Below are positions 36,711-46,026 of a DNA stretch of 64,000 nucleotides, piece after piece. Positions within the stretch are counted from its first letter, which is position 1, and each line of letters opens with the position of its first letter. The DNA is from JASSUD01 sp031963005 (lineage in GTDB: Bacteria; Pseudomonadota; Gammaproteobacteria; Burkholderiales; Burkholderiaceae), in NCBI GenBank assembly GCA_031963005.1, contig JASSUL010000006.1:1-64000 (forward strand). Reading direction: 5' to 3'. A program made the translations under genes and the position numbers. The notes under the pieces were generated by a model that ran no database searches, was not told the origin of the DNA, and saw nothing but the letters and a program-made list of their open reading frames with translations.

Positions 36711-37610
36711 TTATGAAGCCACGGCTGCAGCGCCACCGACAATCTCGGAAAGTTCTTTGGTAATCGCAGCTTGACGGCTTTTGTTATAGACCAGCTTTAA
36801 ATCATCAATAACGGTTTGCGCATTGTCTGAAGCCGATTGCATGGCCACCATGCGTGAAGCTTGCTCAGAAGCCATATTTTCCGCAACAGCCTGATACACA
36901 CGTGCTTCGATATAGCGCTGTATGAGCATATCAATGACGGTTTGTGCATCGGGTTCGTAGATATAGTCCCAGTTGTGTGTAGGGATATCTAATGCGTCCG
37001 CTTCGGTGGAAGCTGTTTGCTTGAATGTACTACCCAGAGGCAATAGAGGTTCAAGCACAGGCTCTTGCTTCATCGTATTGACAAAGCGCGTATAGGCTAA
37101 AAATACAGCCTGTACTTCCCCTTTCAAATACGCATCGAGTTGTATCTTGATTGCACCAATCAGTTTATCTAGATGAGGAGTATCGCCGAGTTGTTCTACA
37201 TGCGAGACCAATTTTGCACCCAGCCGTTGTAGAAATCCAAAGCCTCTACTGCCAATCGCAGTAGCTTGGGTGGATATCCCTTTGCCGTCATATTCTTTGA
37301 TATGCGCTAATGCCATGCGCAGAATATTGGTATTGAGCCCACCACATAACCCTTTATCGGTGGTCACTAAAATAAGGCCAATTGCTTTGGCTTCAGGGTG
37401 CGGTATGCTTAATGGATGTTGGTATTCAGGATTTGCCGCATGCATATGCGTGATAATGGCACGCGCTTTTTCTGCATAAGGGCGCGAAGCACGCATGCGT
37501 TCCTGAGCGCGGCGCATTTTCGATGCCGCAACCATCTCCATGGCTTTTGTGATCTTACGCGTGCTTTGCACGCTTTTGATCTTGCCGCGAATTTCTTTCA
37601 TGCCTGCCAT
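36711..37610 (-). CDS. atpG: ATP synthase gamma subunit
   Basis: 299 aa central stalk. N-terminal MAGMKEIRGKIKSVQSTRKITKAMEMVAASKM and C-terminal ASRMVAMQSASDNA...YNKSRQAAITKELSEIVGGA helices form the rotor coiled coil. Lies 41 bp after atpA. Confidence 0.96.
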   Translation of the reverse strand: MAGMKEIRGKIKSVQSTRKITKAMEMVAASKMRRAQERMRASRPYAEKARAIITHMHAANPEYQHPLSIPHPEAKAIGLILVTTDKGLCGGLNTNILRMALAHIKEYDGKGISTQATAIGSRGFGFLQRLGAKLVSHVEQLGDTPHLDKLIGAIKIQLDAYLKGEVQAVFLAYTRFVNTMKQEPVLEPLLPLGSTFKQTASTEADALDIPTHNWDYIYEPDAQTVIDMLIQRYIEARVYQAVAENMASEQASRMVAMQSASDNAQTVIDDLKLVYNKSRQAAITKELSEIVGGAAAVAS

Positions 37611-37651
37611 AGAGCGTGTATTTCCAAGAAAGGGATCGTAGACAGATGAAT

Positions 37652-39187
37652 TTATTGTTTAAAGGCTTTGAAAACAGCATGTAGCGCTGCTTCATTATCT
37701 TTAGACAGTTCTTTTTGCGTTTCAATCGCATCGACCAACGCTGCATGGCTGGTTTTCAAGTGCGCTACCAGTTCATGTTCAAATTGGGCAATTTGTTCGA
37801 CTTCTACTTCATCGAGATAGCCATGGTTAGCAGCAAAGAGAATCACTGCCAATTCCCAAACCTGTAGCGGGTGATATTGGGGTTGCTTTAAGAGTTCAGT
37901 TACACGGCGCCCACGCTCGAGTTGTCGGCGGGTAGCCTCATCGAGATCAGAAGCGAACTGCGCGAAAGCAGCTAACTCACGGTATTGTGCTAAGTCGGTA
38001 CGAATCCCACCAGAGAGTTTTTTAATCACCTTGGTCTGGGCAGCGCCGCCAACGCGTGAGACGGAAATCCCCGCATTGATCGCAGGGCGAATCCCTGCAT
38101 TAAAGAGATCTGTTTCTAAAAAGATTTGTCCGTCAGTAATAGAAATCACGTTGGTCGGCACAAAGGCGGTAACGTCACCGGCTTGGGTTTCAATAATCGG
38201 TAATGCGGTTAAAGAACCAGTTTTGCCTTTGACTTCGCCTTTAGTGAATTGCTCAACATACTGTGCATTCACGCGTGCAGCACGCTCTAATAAACGGGAG
38301 TGAAGATAAAATACATCTCCAGGATAAGCTTCACGGCCTGGTGGGCGGCGTAAGAGCAATGAAATTTGACGATAAGCCCAGGCTTGTTTGGTGAGATCGT
38401 CGTAGACGATCAATGCATCTTGACCGCGATCACGGAAATATTCCCCCATCGTGCAGCCTGCATAAGGCGCGATAAATTGCATCGCTGCCGAGTCAGATGC
38501 GGTGGCGGCGACCACAATCGTATATTCCATCGCGCCGTGTTCTTCGAGTTTACGCACCACGTTCATAATCGAAGAGGCTTTCTGACCGATCGCGACGTAA
38601 ATACAGATCAGATCTTTGCCTTTTTGGTTGATGATCGTATCGATGGCGACGGCGGTTTTTCCGGTTTGTCGGTCACCGATGATGAGTTCACGCTGTCCTC
38701 GACCAATAGGGACCATCGCGTCGATAGATTTCAATCCGGTTTGTACGGGCTCTGAAACCGATTGACGTGAAATGACGCCAGGGGCAATTTTTTCAATCGC
38801 ATCAGTTTGGGTCGCGTTAACAGGCCCTTTGCCATCGATAGGTTGGCCTAGTGCATCGACAACACGTCCTAAAAGCTCTCTGCCTACAGGGACTTCGAGA
38901 ATGCGACCCGTACATTTGACGATGTCGCCTTCAGAAATATGTTCATAGCTGCCTAAAATAACGGCTCCAACGCAATGGCGCTCTAGATTGAGTGCTAGAC
39001 CATACGTTTGGCCTGGAAATTCCAGCATCTCGCCCTGCATGACGTCAGAGAGGCCATGCACACGGCAAATACCATCTGTGACTGAGAGTACCGTACCTTG
39101 ATTGCGAATAGAGGTCCCTGAATCTAAGTTTTGAATGGATTGCTCAATCAGGGCGCTGATTTCAGAGGGATCAAGTTGGGTTGTCAT
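37652..39187 (-). CDS. atpA: ATP synthase alpha subunit
   Basis: 511 aa non-catalytic nucleotide-binding F1 subunit. P-loop GDRQTGKTAVAIDT (~170), LLLRRPPGREAYPGDVFYLHSRLLER, and the conserved Arg in AINAGISVSRVGG. Full length. Confidence 0.97.
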   Translation of the reverse strand: MTTQLDPSEISALIEQSIQNLDSGTSIRNQGTVLSVTDGICRVHGLSDVMQGEMLEFPGQTYGLALNLERHCVGAVILGSYEHISEGDIVKCTGRILEVPVGRELLGRVVDALGQPIDGKGPVNATQTDAIEKIAPGVISRQSVSEPVQTGLKSIDAMVPIGRGQRELIIGDRQTGKTAVAIDTIINQKGKDLICIYVAIGQKASSIMNVVRKLEEHGAMEYTIVVAATASDSAAMQFIAPYAGCTMGEYFRDRGQDALIVYDDLTKQAWAYRQISLLLRRPPGREAYPGDVFYLHSRLLERAARVNAQYVEQFTKGEVKGKTGSLTALPIIETQAGDVTAFVPTNVISITDGQIFLETDLFNAGIRPAINAGISVSRVGGAAQTKVIKKLSGGIRTDLAQYRELAAFAQFASDLDEATRRQLERGRRVTELLKQPQYHPLQVWELAVILFAANHGYLDEVEVEQIAQFEHELVAHLKTSHAALVDAIETQKELSKDNEAALHAVFKAFKQ

Positions 39188-39327
39188 TCCTAGTCCTGCA
39201 GGGTGTTTGTATTAAATAGGGCCAAACGCAGTGTGCTCAAACCGATATTCATTCAATAAAAATGCATGAAAATGCACACAGTAATAGATATTAAAACGGT
39301 TTTGAGCGACTTTTAGAACTGGGTCGG

Positions 39328-40041
39328 CTACTGCACTAAATGGTCATGCAATTGGGCTAATTTTGCACGTACCGAGGTATCGAACACTTCATCACCTACG
39401 GTGACGCACACGCCTCCAATAAGTGCAGGCTCCACGCGTACATGAGGCTTCAGAGGGCGGCCAAACCGATGCTCTAATGCGACAAGCAAGTTTTTTAAAG
39501 CAGGTGCGTCTAACGGAAATGCAGTCAGGATTTCTGCATCAGCAACGCCTTCATACGCGCTGCGCAACACTTCAAATTGCTCAGCAATTCCAGGTAAGGC
39601 CTCGATCCGATGGCGTGTCGCCAGCAAATGCAAAAAGCGCGCTGCAGCCTCTTTTTCCGCCGCTGAGCTGCGAGGAAACGGGGCAATCTGATGGATCATA
39701 TCCTCAATCTGACTGGGCTTAATGTGCGGGTTTCTACCCAAATCGCGCACCCCTTCATGGGAGGCTATTTGCGTAAGCACTTTAAGCCAAGCAGACCAGT
39801 GCGATAACGTGCTTTTCTTTGACGCGGTAGCGTGATCTACACTTTCTTTTGCTGACGCTTCTTCCGCGGTTACCGCATGCGTAGTTGCCACACGCGCAGT
39901 TGCCACACGGAATAATGCTTCTGCATAGGGACGCGCAACCGCTGCATATTGATTCGATGCAGGCTGTTGAGTGGTCGATGCAGAAGATGATGTGGTATCG
40001 ATCGCTGCTTGACCTTCGTCCTGGTGTGTCTTCTGAGTCAT
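39328..40041 (-). CDS. atpH: ATP synthase delta subunit with unusual additions
   Basis: 237 aa, against ~177-180 for the family. Homology begins at YAAVARPYAEALFRVA (~residue 32), after a Ser/Thr/Gln-rich extension. A further ~30 residues (ATARVATTHAVTAEEASAKE...) are inserted before SAWLKVLTQIASHEGV. The C-terminal half is normal (IEALPGIAEQFEVLRSAYEGVADAEILTAFPL, LIGGVCVTVGDEVFDTSVRAKL). Delta clamps the alpha3beta3 head to the b stalk; the additions lie in the N-terminal domain that binds alpha. Confidence 0.93.
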   Translation of the reverse strand: MTQKTHQDEGQAAIDTTSSSASTTQQPASNQYAAVARPYAEALFRVATARVATTHAVTAEEASAKESVDHATASKKSTLSHWSAWLKVLTQIASHEGVRDLGRNPHIKPSQIEDMIHQIAPFPRSSAAEKEAAARFLHLLATRHRIEALPGIAEQFEVLRSAYEGVADAEILTAFPLDAPALKNLLVALEHRFGRPLKPHVRVEPALIGGVCVTVGDEVFDTSVRAKLAQLHDHLVQ

Positions 40042-40048
40042 AATTAAA

Positions 40049-40519
40049 TTAAAGACCGGCAGTGAGTTGACGGAGTAAATCAGCGTGCGCTTTGCTATCG
40101 ATTTCGCGTTGCAAAATTTGCTGTGCGCCTTTGACGGCTAAGGCAGCAACATCATTACGCAACGCAGCCCGTGCTTGGACAAACTGCTGTTCTGCTTCGG
40201 CTTTAGCTTGAGCGACGATACGTCTTGCTTCAAGCTGGGCTTGCTCACGTAATTCTATTGCAATGGCTTCCGCGCGCTTTTCTGCTTCAGCAACACGTTG
40301 TTGTCCTTGCAGACGTGCTTGCGCAACCGTTTGATCTGCTTGTTCCTTCGCTTTGTCCAAAGCCGTGCGACTTTGTTCAGCGGCTTGTAAGCCCTCGGCA
40401 ATCTTTTGCGAGCGTTCGTCGAGTGCTTGAATTAGCGGAGGCCACACAAATTTCATGGTGAACCACGCTAAAACCAGAAACACAAGCATCTGCGCGACCA
40501 GTGTGGCGTTTAGATTCAT
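40049..40519 (-). CDS. atpF: ATP synthase subunit b
   Basis: 156 aa. One membrane helix (LVAQMLVFLVLAWFTMKFVW) then a long Ala/Glu/Gln coiled coil, the peripheral stalk. Ends 7 bp before atpH. Confidence 0.96.
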   Translation of the reverse strand: MNLNATLVAQMLVFLVLAWFTMKFVWPPLIQALDERSQKIAEGLQAAEQSRTALDKAKEQADQTVAQARLQGQQRVAEAEKRAEAIAIELREQAQLEARRIVAQAKAEAEQQFVQARAALRNDVAALAVKGAQQILQREIDSKAHADLLRQLTAGL

Positions 40520-40662
40520 CTTTGTTCTTTACATCAAAGGGGAAGGCTGTGGTAGCAAACCTACCCAAGGCTTCGAAAAACGGGCTATAAAGCGGATTTA
40601 AAAGGCATTCCAAATAGCGGTGAAAAAGTATTTGGACTGCTTTTCAAAAATGCGCTCAGAGA

Positions 40663-40932
40663 TTAAGCCACTAAACGGGAAAGTAAGGGGTTTGCAAATG
40701 CAAAGAGCATGGCCACACCGACACCGATCAAAAAGGCTGCATCGATCAAACCGGCTAACAAGAACATTTTAGTTTGCAAGGGATTGATGAGTTCAGGCTG
40801 GCGGGCACAAGCTTCAATATATTTACCGCCCATTAGCGCGATGCCCAGACATGCGCCAATTGCACCGAGGCTAATAATAATGCCGATAGCAATGGCAGTG
40901 AGACCTTGAACGTGCGCTATGGAAGATTCCAT
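40663..40932 (-). CDS. atpE: ATP synthase subunit c
   Basis: 89 aa proteolipid hairpin. Loop ARQPEL and the proton-carrying acid in AGLIDAAFLIGVGVAM. Glycine-rich first helix as in H+-type rings. Confidence 0.97.
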   Translation of the reverse strand: MESSIAHVQGLTAIAIGIIISLGAIGACLGIALMGGKYIEACARQPELINPLQTKMFLLAGLIDAAFLIGVGVAMLFAFANPLLSRLVA

Positions 40933-41047
40933 GATTATTTCCCTTTATTCAATAAAAAATCAAAAAATAAATGCTAGAAAAACTCTATATTCAGAAAACG
41001 GGCATGATCGGATGTTAGCTCAGAGATCACTATGCCCTTATGTAGTA

Positions 41048-41899
41048 CTAATGACTTTGATGCGCTTGACCTAGATATATCAAGGTTAACATCATAAAAA
41101 TAAAAGCTTGCAGCAAGATAATTAAAATATGGAAAATGGCCCAAATACTACCTGCTATGACATGGCTGATGAGGCCTAGTGCGGTGCTATCTGCGCCAAA
41201 ACTCCACAAACTGCCCAGTAAGGCGATCAGCAAAAACAGCAATTCACCGGCATACATATTGCCGAAAAGCCGCATACCCAGAGAAACGGTTTTGGCTAAA
41301 TATTCAATAATATTGAGCGTGAGGTTAGGTAGCCACAAATAAGGCTTATTGCCAAAAGGCGCGCATAATAACTCATGTATAAAGCCACGCAGCGTTTTGA
41401 TTTTAATGCTGTAATAAAACATTAAAACCAATACGCCCAATGCAATGCCTAATGTGCCATTTAAATCTGCTGTTGGAACAATCCTATGCGACGGAATAAT
41501 ATTTGAGAGCCCCAGATGGTGGATAACGGCTCCTGGTAAGTCGACAGGAATTAAATCCAGCGAATTCATTAAAGCAACCCATACAAATACCGTTAACGCC
41601 AGAGGCGCTATGAAACGTCGGTTGCCATGAATAATGGATTTGGATTGACTTTCCACCATTTCGACTAGCATCTCAATGGCACACTGAAAACGCGAAGGGA
41701 CCCCACTGGTCGCCCGTCTAGCGCCAAGATGGAGGATAAGAATAGTTACCAGGCCCATTAAAATAGACCAAAATAACGTATCAAAATTCCACACGGAAAA
41801 ATCGATCACCTGCGTCTGCGGCTTATTCGAAAAATTCTGCAGGTGGTGGGCGATATATCCGGAAGGATCGGGGGGTGTAGCGCTACTGTGAGCCGTCAT
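41048..41899 (-). CDS. atpB: ATP synthase subunit a
   Basis: 283 aa, proton half-channels. The essential Arg lies in KTVSLGMRLFGNMYAGELL (~210); the partner helix includes LQAFIFMMLTLIYLGQA. First gene of the visible operon; no atpI is present upstream in 41900-42272. Confidence 0.96.
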   Translation of the reverse strand: MTAHSSATPPDPSGYIAHHLQNFSNKPQTQVIDFSVWNFDTLFWSILMGLVTILILHLGARRATSGVPSRFQCAIEMLVEMVESQSKSIIHGNRRFIAPLALTVFVWVALMNSLDLIPVDLPGAVIHHLGLSNIIPSHRIVPTADLNGTLGIALGVLVLMFYYSIKIKTLRGFIHELLCAPFGNKPYLWLPNLTLNIIEYLAKTVSLGMRLFGNMYAGELLFLLIALLGSLWSFGADSTALGLISHVIAGSIWAIFHILIILLQAFIFMMLTLIYLGQAHQSH

Positions 41900-42272
41900 C
41901 TTGATGTGCGAGAAGGGATGAAAAAATACAACAGAGCTCTAGGTACAGGAAAAGCGATATAAAAAATCGACCAATCTACCAAGACAAAAGCGCGCGATTG
42001 TAAAGGATTCTGAGGGATGGTTCAAGCGAACTCTGTTTTGGTGGGGAGGTTTTTCCGAGGAGTTATGGAGGAGAGTCCGATAGTTAGTAGTATATAGATC
42101 AGTGTGTGGACTATCGGTGTAGTCTCTGTGGCGGATGAAACCTTGCTCTGAAAGAAAGGGGTGGCGTCGAACAGGCTGAAATAAAGTGGCACGAATAATT
42201 GGCTACTTATATAGTAAGCAGCTTCTTACTTTTGCGTAGTGTTACGAGTTTTTTGACTTAAAGGATATTAGG
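41900..42272. other. Divergent spacer between atpB and ankyrin gene
   Basis: Should contain the atp promoter (minus) and the promoter of the gene at 42273 (plus, with AAAGGATATTAGG before the ATG). No gene seen. Confidence 0.45.
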
Positions 42273-43784
42273 ATGGGTAATGTTTTGCAAACGCTAAGTC
42301 GGTCTCAATACACTCCCCATCAGGTCTCAAGTCAGGGACATGCTTCGTCTCAGGGGGCAGAATCTCAAGGGGAATTAGCATTTATAGATGAGAGTAGAGA
42401 TGCGGCAGGCATTCCCGTACAGAAAGAGATGTCACCGAAACATTCTGTAGCAGCCTATTTTGGACACCAATCTGCGGCATTTATGGCAGAAAATGCAACA
42501 TTGCCCAGCGCCTCACAGTCTCCTCGAGAGGAGACTGGTATTAATGCATGCAATGAAAATATGCCAGATGACAAATGTTTGCTGACCGATGCTTTTAAGA
42601 AAAATAATCCTGAGATTGTTAAGGAGATCCTAGCATCGCTTGGGAGAGATTCTCAGCGCTGGAATGCGCTATTTCGGGACCAAAAGTTTTGTTTTGAATT
42701 ACAGAAGTTTGCGGTCGGTCAAGATAGTCTCAGTATTATAGAAATACTATTAGCAAATCAGGTACATCCAGATCAATGCAGAGGTAACGGCAGCTTATTA
42801 GATATGGCCATAGAAGAGGGGCGTACTGCTATAGTTGAGGCCTCAGTTAAAGCGTTATTTGCAAGAAAATCCGGTTATTTTCCTGCATTATTGATGCCAC
42901 AAAACCCCAAGAAAAACCTTGTTTTCCTACTGCATTTTGCTATTCAAAAAAATAATTTAAATCTTACCAATTCCTTGCTTGCAAATTGTGCAGACCCTAC
43001 TCAAAAGGATAGTAGTGCTGTTAGTGCATTGGTTCGGGCGATTCGAGATGCAGAGCCTAAAATAGTGGAGGCTTTGTTTGCGACATTGCTGGAGAAGAAT
43101 AAAGATTACTTTAATCCATCATCGTCGACCGCAACGCCCCTTACAACGTGTCGACCGGAGTTAGATTTTGCAATTGATAGAGGGGATCTGGATATTGTCA
43201 ATATTGTACTTAAATCTGGTGCGAATCCCATTGAGCGGTATGATGGAGTTAGTGCGTTGGAAAAGGCGATTAAAGCTAAAAAACCAGAGATAGTTGCAGC
43301 ATTGATTGGTGCAGTGCAGGATAAAAATTACTTCACTTCACAGGGGTTCGGGGAATCTTCTGACAAACTAACAATGTTGCTAAATCTTGCATCAGAGAAA
43401 GGTGATAGTGACACTCTTCACCTTTTACTTATATGTGATGAAGATTTAAATCGGCGATCTCAGAGAGCTAGTGGGCTGCTAGATAGAATGATTGAAAAAG
43501 ATGATGCCGAGAAAGTCGGGGTCTGCATCAATCAACTCATCATAAAAAATAGCGATTACTTTTCATTTAAAGGAGACGGCATCCGTAAAATACGGGAAGC
43601 CGTCAGTAATAAAAAATACAAAGCCGCTCAGAAGATGCGGCATACCGTTGCATCCCAATTATTCCCCGGAGTGTTGGTTTGGTTTGGAAAGCTCGTTCTC
43701 TGGTTTTGGGCCAAGCCGATTTTTAATTTTGAAGTGAAGCTCTCTTCTAAGAACCTGTTCATATTCTTCAGAAATAGCCTTTGA
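42273..43784 (+). CDS. Ankyrin-repeat protein, candidate effector; C-terminus from a repeat
   Basis: 503 aa. Ser/Gln-rich unstructured N-terminus (1-95), then ~8 degenerate ankyrin repeats from ~95 to 435 (LTDAFKKNNPEIVKEILASL, LDFAIDRGDLDIVNIVLKSGANPIERYDGVSALEKAIKAKKPEIVAAL). Near the end a Trp/Phe-rich hydrophobic stretch (FPGVLVWFGKLVLWFWAKPIF) may insert in a membrane. The last ~13 residues and the stop codon lie inside the family-B element that begins at 43747, so the original terminus has been replaced. No signal peptide. Likely host-directed, by family precedent. Confidence 0.75.
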   Translation: MGNVLQTLSRSQYTPHQVSSQGHASSQGAESQGELAFIDESRDAAGIPVQKEMSPKHSVAAYFGHQSAAFMAENATLPSASQSPREETGINACNENMPDDKCLLTDAFKKNNPEIVKEILASLGRDSQRWNALFRDQKFCFELQKFAVGQDSLSIIEILLANQVHPDQCRGNGSLLDMAIEEGRTAIVEASVKALFARKSGYFPALLMPQNPKKNLVFLLHFAIQKNNLNLTNSLLANCADPTQKDSSAVSALVRAIRDAEPKIVEALFATLLEKNKDYFNPSSSTATPLTTCRPELDFAIDRGDLDIVNIVLKSGANPIERYDGVSALEKAIKAKKPEIVAALIGAVQDKNYFTSQGFGESSDKLTMLLNLASEKGDSDTLHLLLICDEDLNRRSQRASGLLDRMIEKDDAEKVGVCINQLIIKNSDYFSFKGDGIRKIREAVSNKKYKAAQKMRHTVASQLFPGVLVWFGKLVLWFWAKPIFNFEVKLSSKNLFIFFRNSL

Positions 43785-43844
43785 GGTCGTCATGTTGGGG
43801 TGACGAAGGAACCCCAATACAACCCACTTTTGGAGATCATGAAT
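43747..43844. repeat. Family-B palindromic element overlapping a gene end
   Basis: 98 bp from CTAAGAACCTGTTCATATTCTTC to GATCATGAATAGGTTCTTAG with core TGTTGGGG-TGACGAAGGAA-CCCCAATA. It supplies the stop codon of the ankyrin gene. Confidence 0.85.
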
Positions 43845-44065
43845 AGGTTCTTAGAAATAAATTCTAACCAATTCCGAAACCCCATTCGCTAACGTAACAT
43901 TCATCTGCGTTAACGCTTTCTGCATATTTGCGTAAATGCGGCAACATCAGATGCTTCCTATTGATCAATTTATCCAGGGGTTTGCAAAATTAAACTTACT
44001 CTAGGGTGAAGTCTATTTAGACCTGCCTTGATAAATTTTTCTCATAATAAGAAGACACTGCATAC

Positions 44066-44914
44066 ATGAAAACTAAAAAAATAACTCTTTTAACCGTTGC
44101 GCTTAGCTTGTTAAGCAGCGCATCATTTGCAGCGCCTATTACCGTGACTGCAAATGGCTCAAATACCTATAAAATTTTCCAGAAAAAATTTGGTGCTAAA
44201 CCGGAGGCTCCTGATTGTCTGCATCCCGATTTTGGGCCGCATATCAAACAGGAGATGGATGCTGATTTAAAGAAACCTGTTTTTGTTTTTTATATGCACT
44301 CAAAGATCGATGGGGATTCTTGTGACAGAAGCAAGAATGAACAGCGAAATTTGGTTTTAACTTGGCCGCAAAAAAATGCTTACTTGGGCGGTGAAGAGGG
44401 CGTTACCTCAACCTATCGTTGGAAGTTCAGACTAGACCCTAAATTTAAAGCACAGCACACTTTTACACGCCTGCATTTTATTCAACCCAATTTTGAAGAT
44501 CATGCCAGCCAACCCTCTTGGGGGCTCGATGTATCCATCATCAAGGGGGTTGAAATGCTGGTCATCAATTACAGAAATTCCACTAAGCGACAAGCTTTAA
44601 TCACCATACCTCTGGCTGATTTCAAAGGAAAATGGATTGATGCTTATGAACGCATTACTTATGGTCATCATGGCAGCTACTCGATTACCTTAACGCCATT
44701 AGATGGCAGCAAACCTTTTACCTTCACCCAAAATAATCTGGATTTGTGGCATAACGGGAAAGGATACTATCGTCCAAATTGGGGCTTGTATCGTGCAATC
44801 TCAGATAATTGGAAAGATCCTAACGCACCGATTACCAGTAGAGACGAAGCGGTTCGTTACGCAGATTTTTGCATCTCGAAAGGTTCTGACGACTGCAAAA
44901 ACGCCTTTAAATAG
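44066..44914 (+). CDS. Secreted glucuronan-lyase-like protein (PL20-type)
   Basis: 282 aa with a clear Sec signal peptide (MKTKKITLLTVALSLLSSASFA, cut near residue 22). The mature protein has the beta-jelly-roll pattern of fungal PL20 glucuronan lyases and relatives: STYRWKFRLDPKFK, TFTRLHFIQ, ITIPLADFKGKWIDAYERITYGHHGSYSITL, the NNLDLW segment, RPNWGLYRAI and a final DEAVRYADFCI. These cleave poly-beta-1,4-glucuronate. Relatives are chiefly fungal, so transfer from a fungus is likely. The assignment is from remembered motifs; a carbohydrate-binding rather than cleaving role is possible. Expressed alone, followed by a hairpin at 45054. Confidence 0.65.
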   Translation: MKTKKITLLTVALSLLSSASFAAPITVTANGSNTYKIFQKKFGAKPEAPDCLHPDFGPHIKQEMDADLKKPVFVFYMHSKIDGDSCDRSKNEQRNLVLTWPQKNAYLGGEEGVTSTYRWKFRLDPKFKAQHTFTRLHFIQPNFEDHASQPSWGLDVSIIKGVEMLVINYRNSTKRQALITIPLADFKGKWIDAYERITYGHHGSYSITLTPLDGSKPFTFTQNNLDLWHNGKGYYRPNWGLYRAISDNWKDPNAPITSRDEAVRYADFCISKGSDDCKNAFK

Positions 44915-45044
44915 ATCCGCTTTTATTTTGCTAGAAAAAAGCACCCGAATGTACTGGCTCTAAAAGTTGGACTGCGGCGTATCTAACTTTTGAGAGTCAC
45001 TGGAATGATTATTTTAGACGCCAGTCTATTATCCAAAATTATGC

Positions 45045-45674
45045 CTATCCATTAGAAAGCCCTGTCCATCGATGTGCAGGGCTTTCTTGGTTATAGAGTC
45101 CAAATAAATCGAGCACCCGCTCGACCGTATGGTCAATGAGGTCTTCCAGTGTGGTGGGATGGTTATAGAAAGCGGGGAGGGGAGGAAAGATGATGCCGCC
45201 CATTTCGGTGACGGCGGTCATATTGCGTAGATGGATGAGATTCAGCGGTGCTTCGCGTACGAGCAGCACTAAGCGGCGGCGTTCTTTTAGGGTTACATCG
45301 GCTGCGCGGGTGATCAGGTTGTCGGAAAAGCCTTGTGCAACGCAAGAGAGTGTTTTCATCGAGCAAGGCGCTATGACCATTCCGTGTGTGATGAAAGACC
45401 CACTGGCAAGGCTCGCCCCAACATCACGTACAGAATGTACAACGTCGGCGAGCTGATGAACGGCAGGTTTATCCAGCCCCAGTTCGTGGCGTATCGTTAG
45501 CCAGCCTGCCGCGGAAACTAAGAGATGGCTTTCTACTGCATCGATCTTGCGTAAGATTTCTAGCAGGCGTACGCCATAGCGTACGCCCGTAGCACCTGTG
45601 ATGGCCACTACAAGACGCATTGGAGGGCGGATCAAAGGTGCGGCAATAGAGAGATCTAAGGCGTGGGCGCTCAT
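45045..45674 (-). CDS. ubiX: Flavin prenyltransferase
   Basis: Makes prenylated FMN for the decarboxylase UbiD in ubiquinone synthesis. Core motifs ITGATGVRYGVRLLE (~24), GSFITHGMVIAPCSMKTLS (~92), DNLITRAADVTLKERRRLVLLVREAPLNLIHLRNM (~118). Starting at ATG 45620 (MRLVVAITG) would match the usual length better than 45674. The last codons lie in a hairpin (45054-45087). Confidence 0.94.
   Translation of the reverse strand: MSAHALDLSIAAPLIRPPMRLVVAITGATGVRYGVRLLEILRKIDAVESHLLVSAAGWLTIRHELGLDKPAVHQLADVVHSVRDVGASLASGSFITHGMVIAPCSMKTLSCVAQGFSDNLITRAADVTLKERRRLVLLVREAPLNLIHLRNMTAVTEMGGIIFPPLPAFYNHPTTLEDLIDHTVERVLDLFGLYNQESPAHRWTGLSNG
45054..45087. terminator. Hairpin at the ubiX 3' end
   Basis: AGAAAGCCCTG (45054-45064) and CAGGGCTTTCT (45077-45087) pair perfectly around a 12-base loop, overlapping the ubiX end. 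It may stop plus-strand transcripts from the lyase gene and minus-strand transcripts of ubiX. T runs are short. Confidence 0.5.
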
Positions 45675-45696
45675 AGTGTCGCGTTGGCCGATCTAC

Positions 45697-46026
45697 TTAG
45701 GCGGAAGCAAATAAAGTCTGCAGTTCTCCAGACTGATACATCTCATTCATAATATCTGAGCCTCCTATGAACTCGCCTTTCACATACAACTGTGGGATCG
45801 TCGGCCAATTTTTATATGTTTTGATTCCCTGACGAATGCTATCGTCGCTCAACACATCTACTGTGTGAAAATTTTGCACACCGCATGCTTTCAAAAGCTG
45901 TACGGCCCGACCTGAAAAGCCGCACATGGGAAATTGTGCATTGCCTTTCATAAACAAAACGACCTCATGTTCCCCTATCAATTGCTTAATACGTTCATGA
46001 GTGTCGTGTTCAAGCGTGTTTTGCAT
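45697..46026 (-). CDS. grxD: Monothiol glutaredoxin
   Basis: 109 aa. Carries the CGFS active site in GNAQFPMCGFSGRAVQLL, with WPTIPQLYVKGEFIGGSDIM for glutathione binding. Such proteins carry and deliver 2Fe-2S clusters. 22 bp upstream of ubiX, same strand. Confidence 0.95.
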   Translation of the reverse strand: MQNTLEHDTHERIKQLIGEHEVVLFMKGNAQFPMCGFSGRAVQLLKACGVQNFHTVDVLSDDSIRQGIKTYKNWPTIPQLYVKGEFIGGSDIMNEMYQSGELQTLFASA

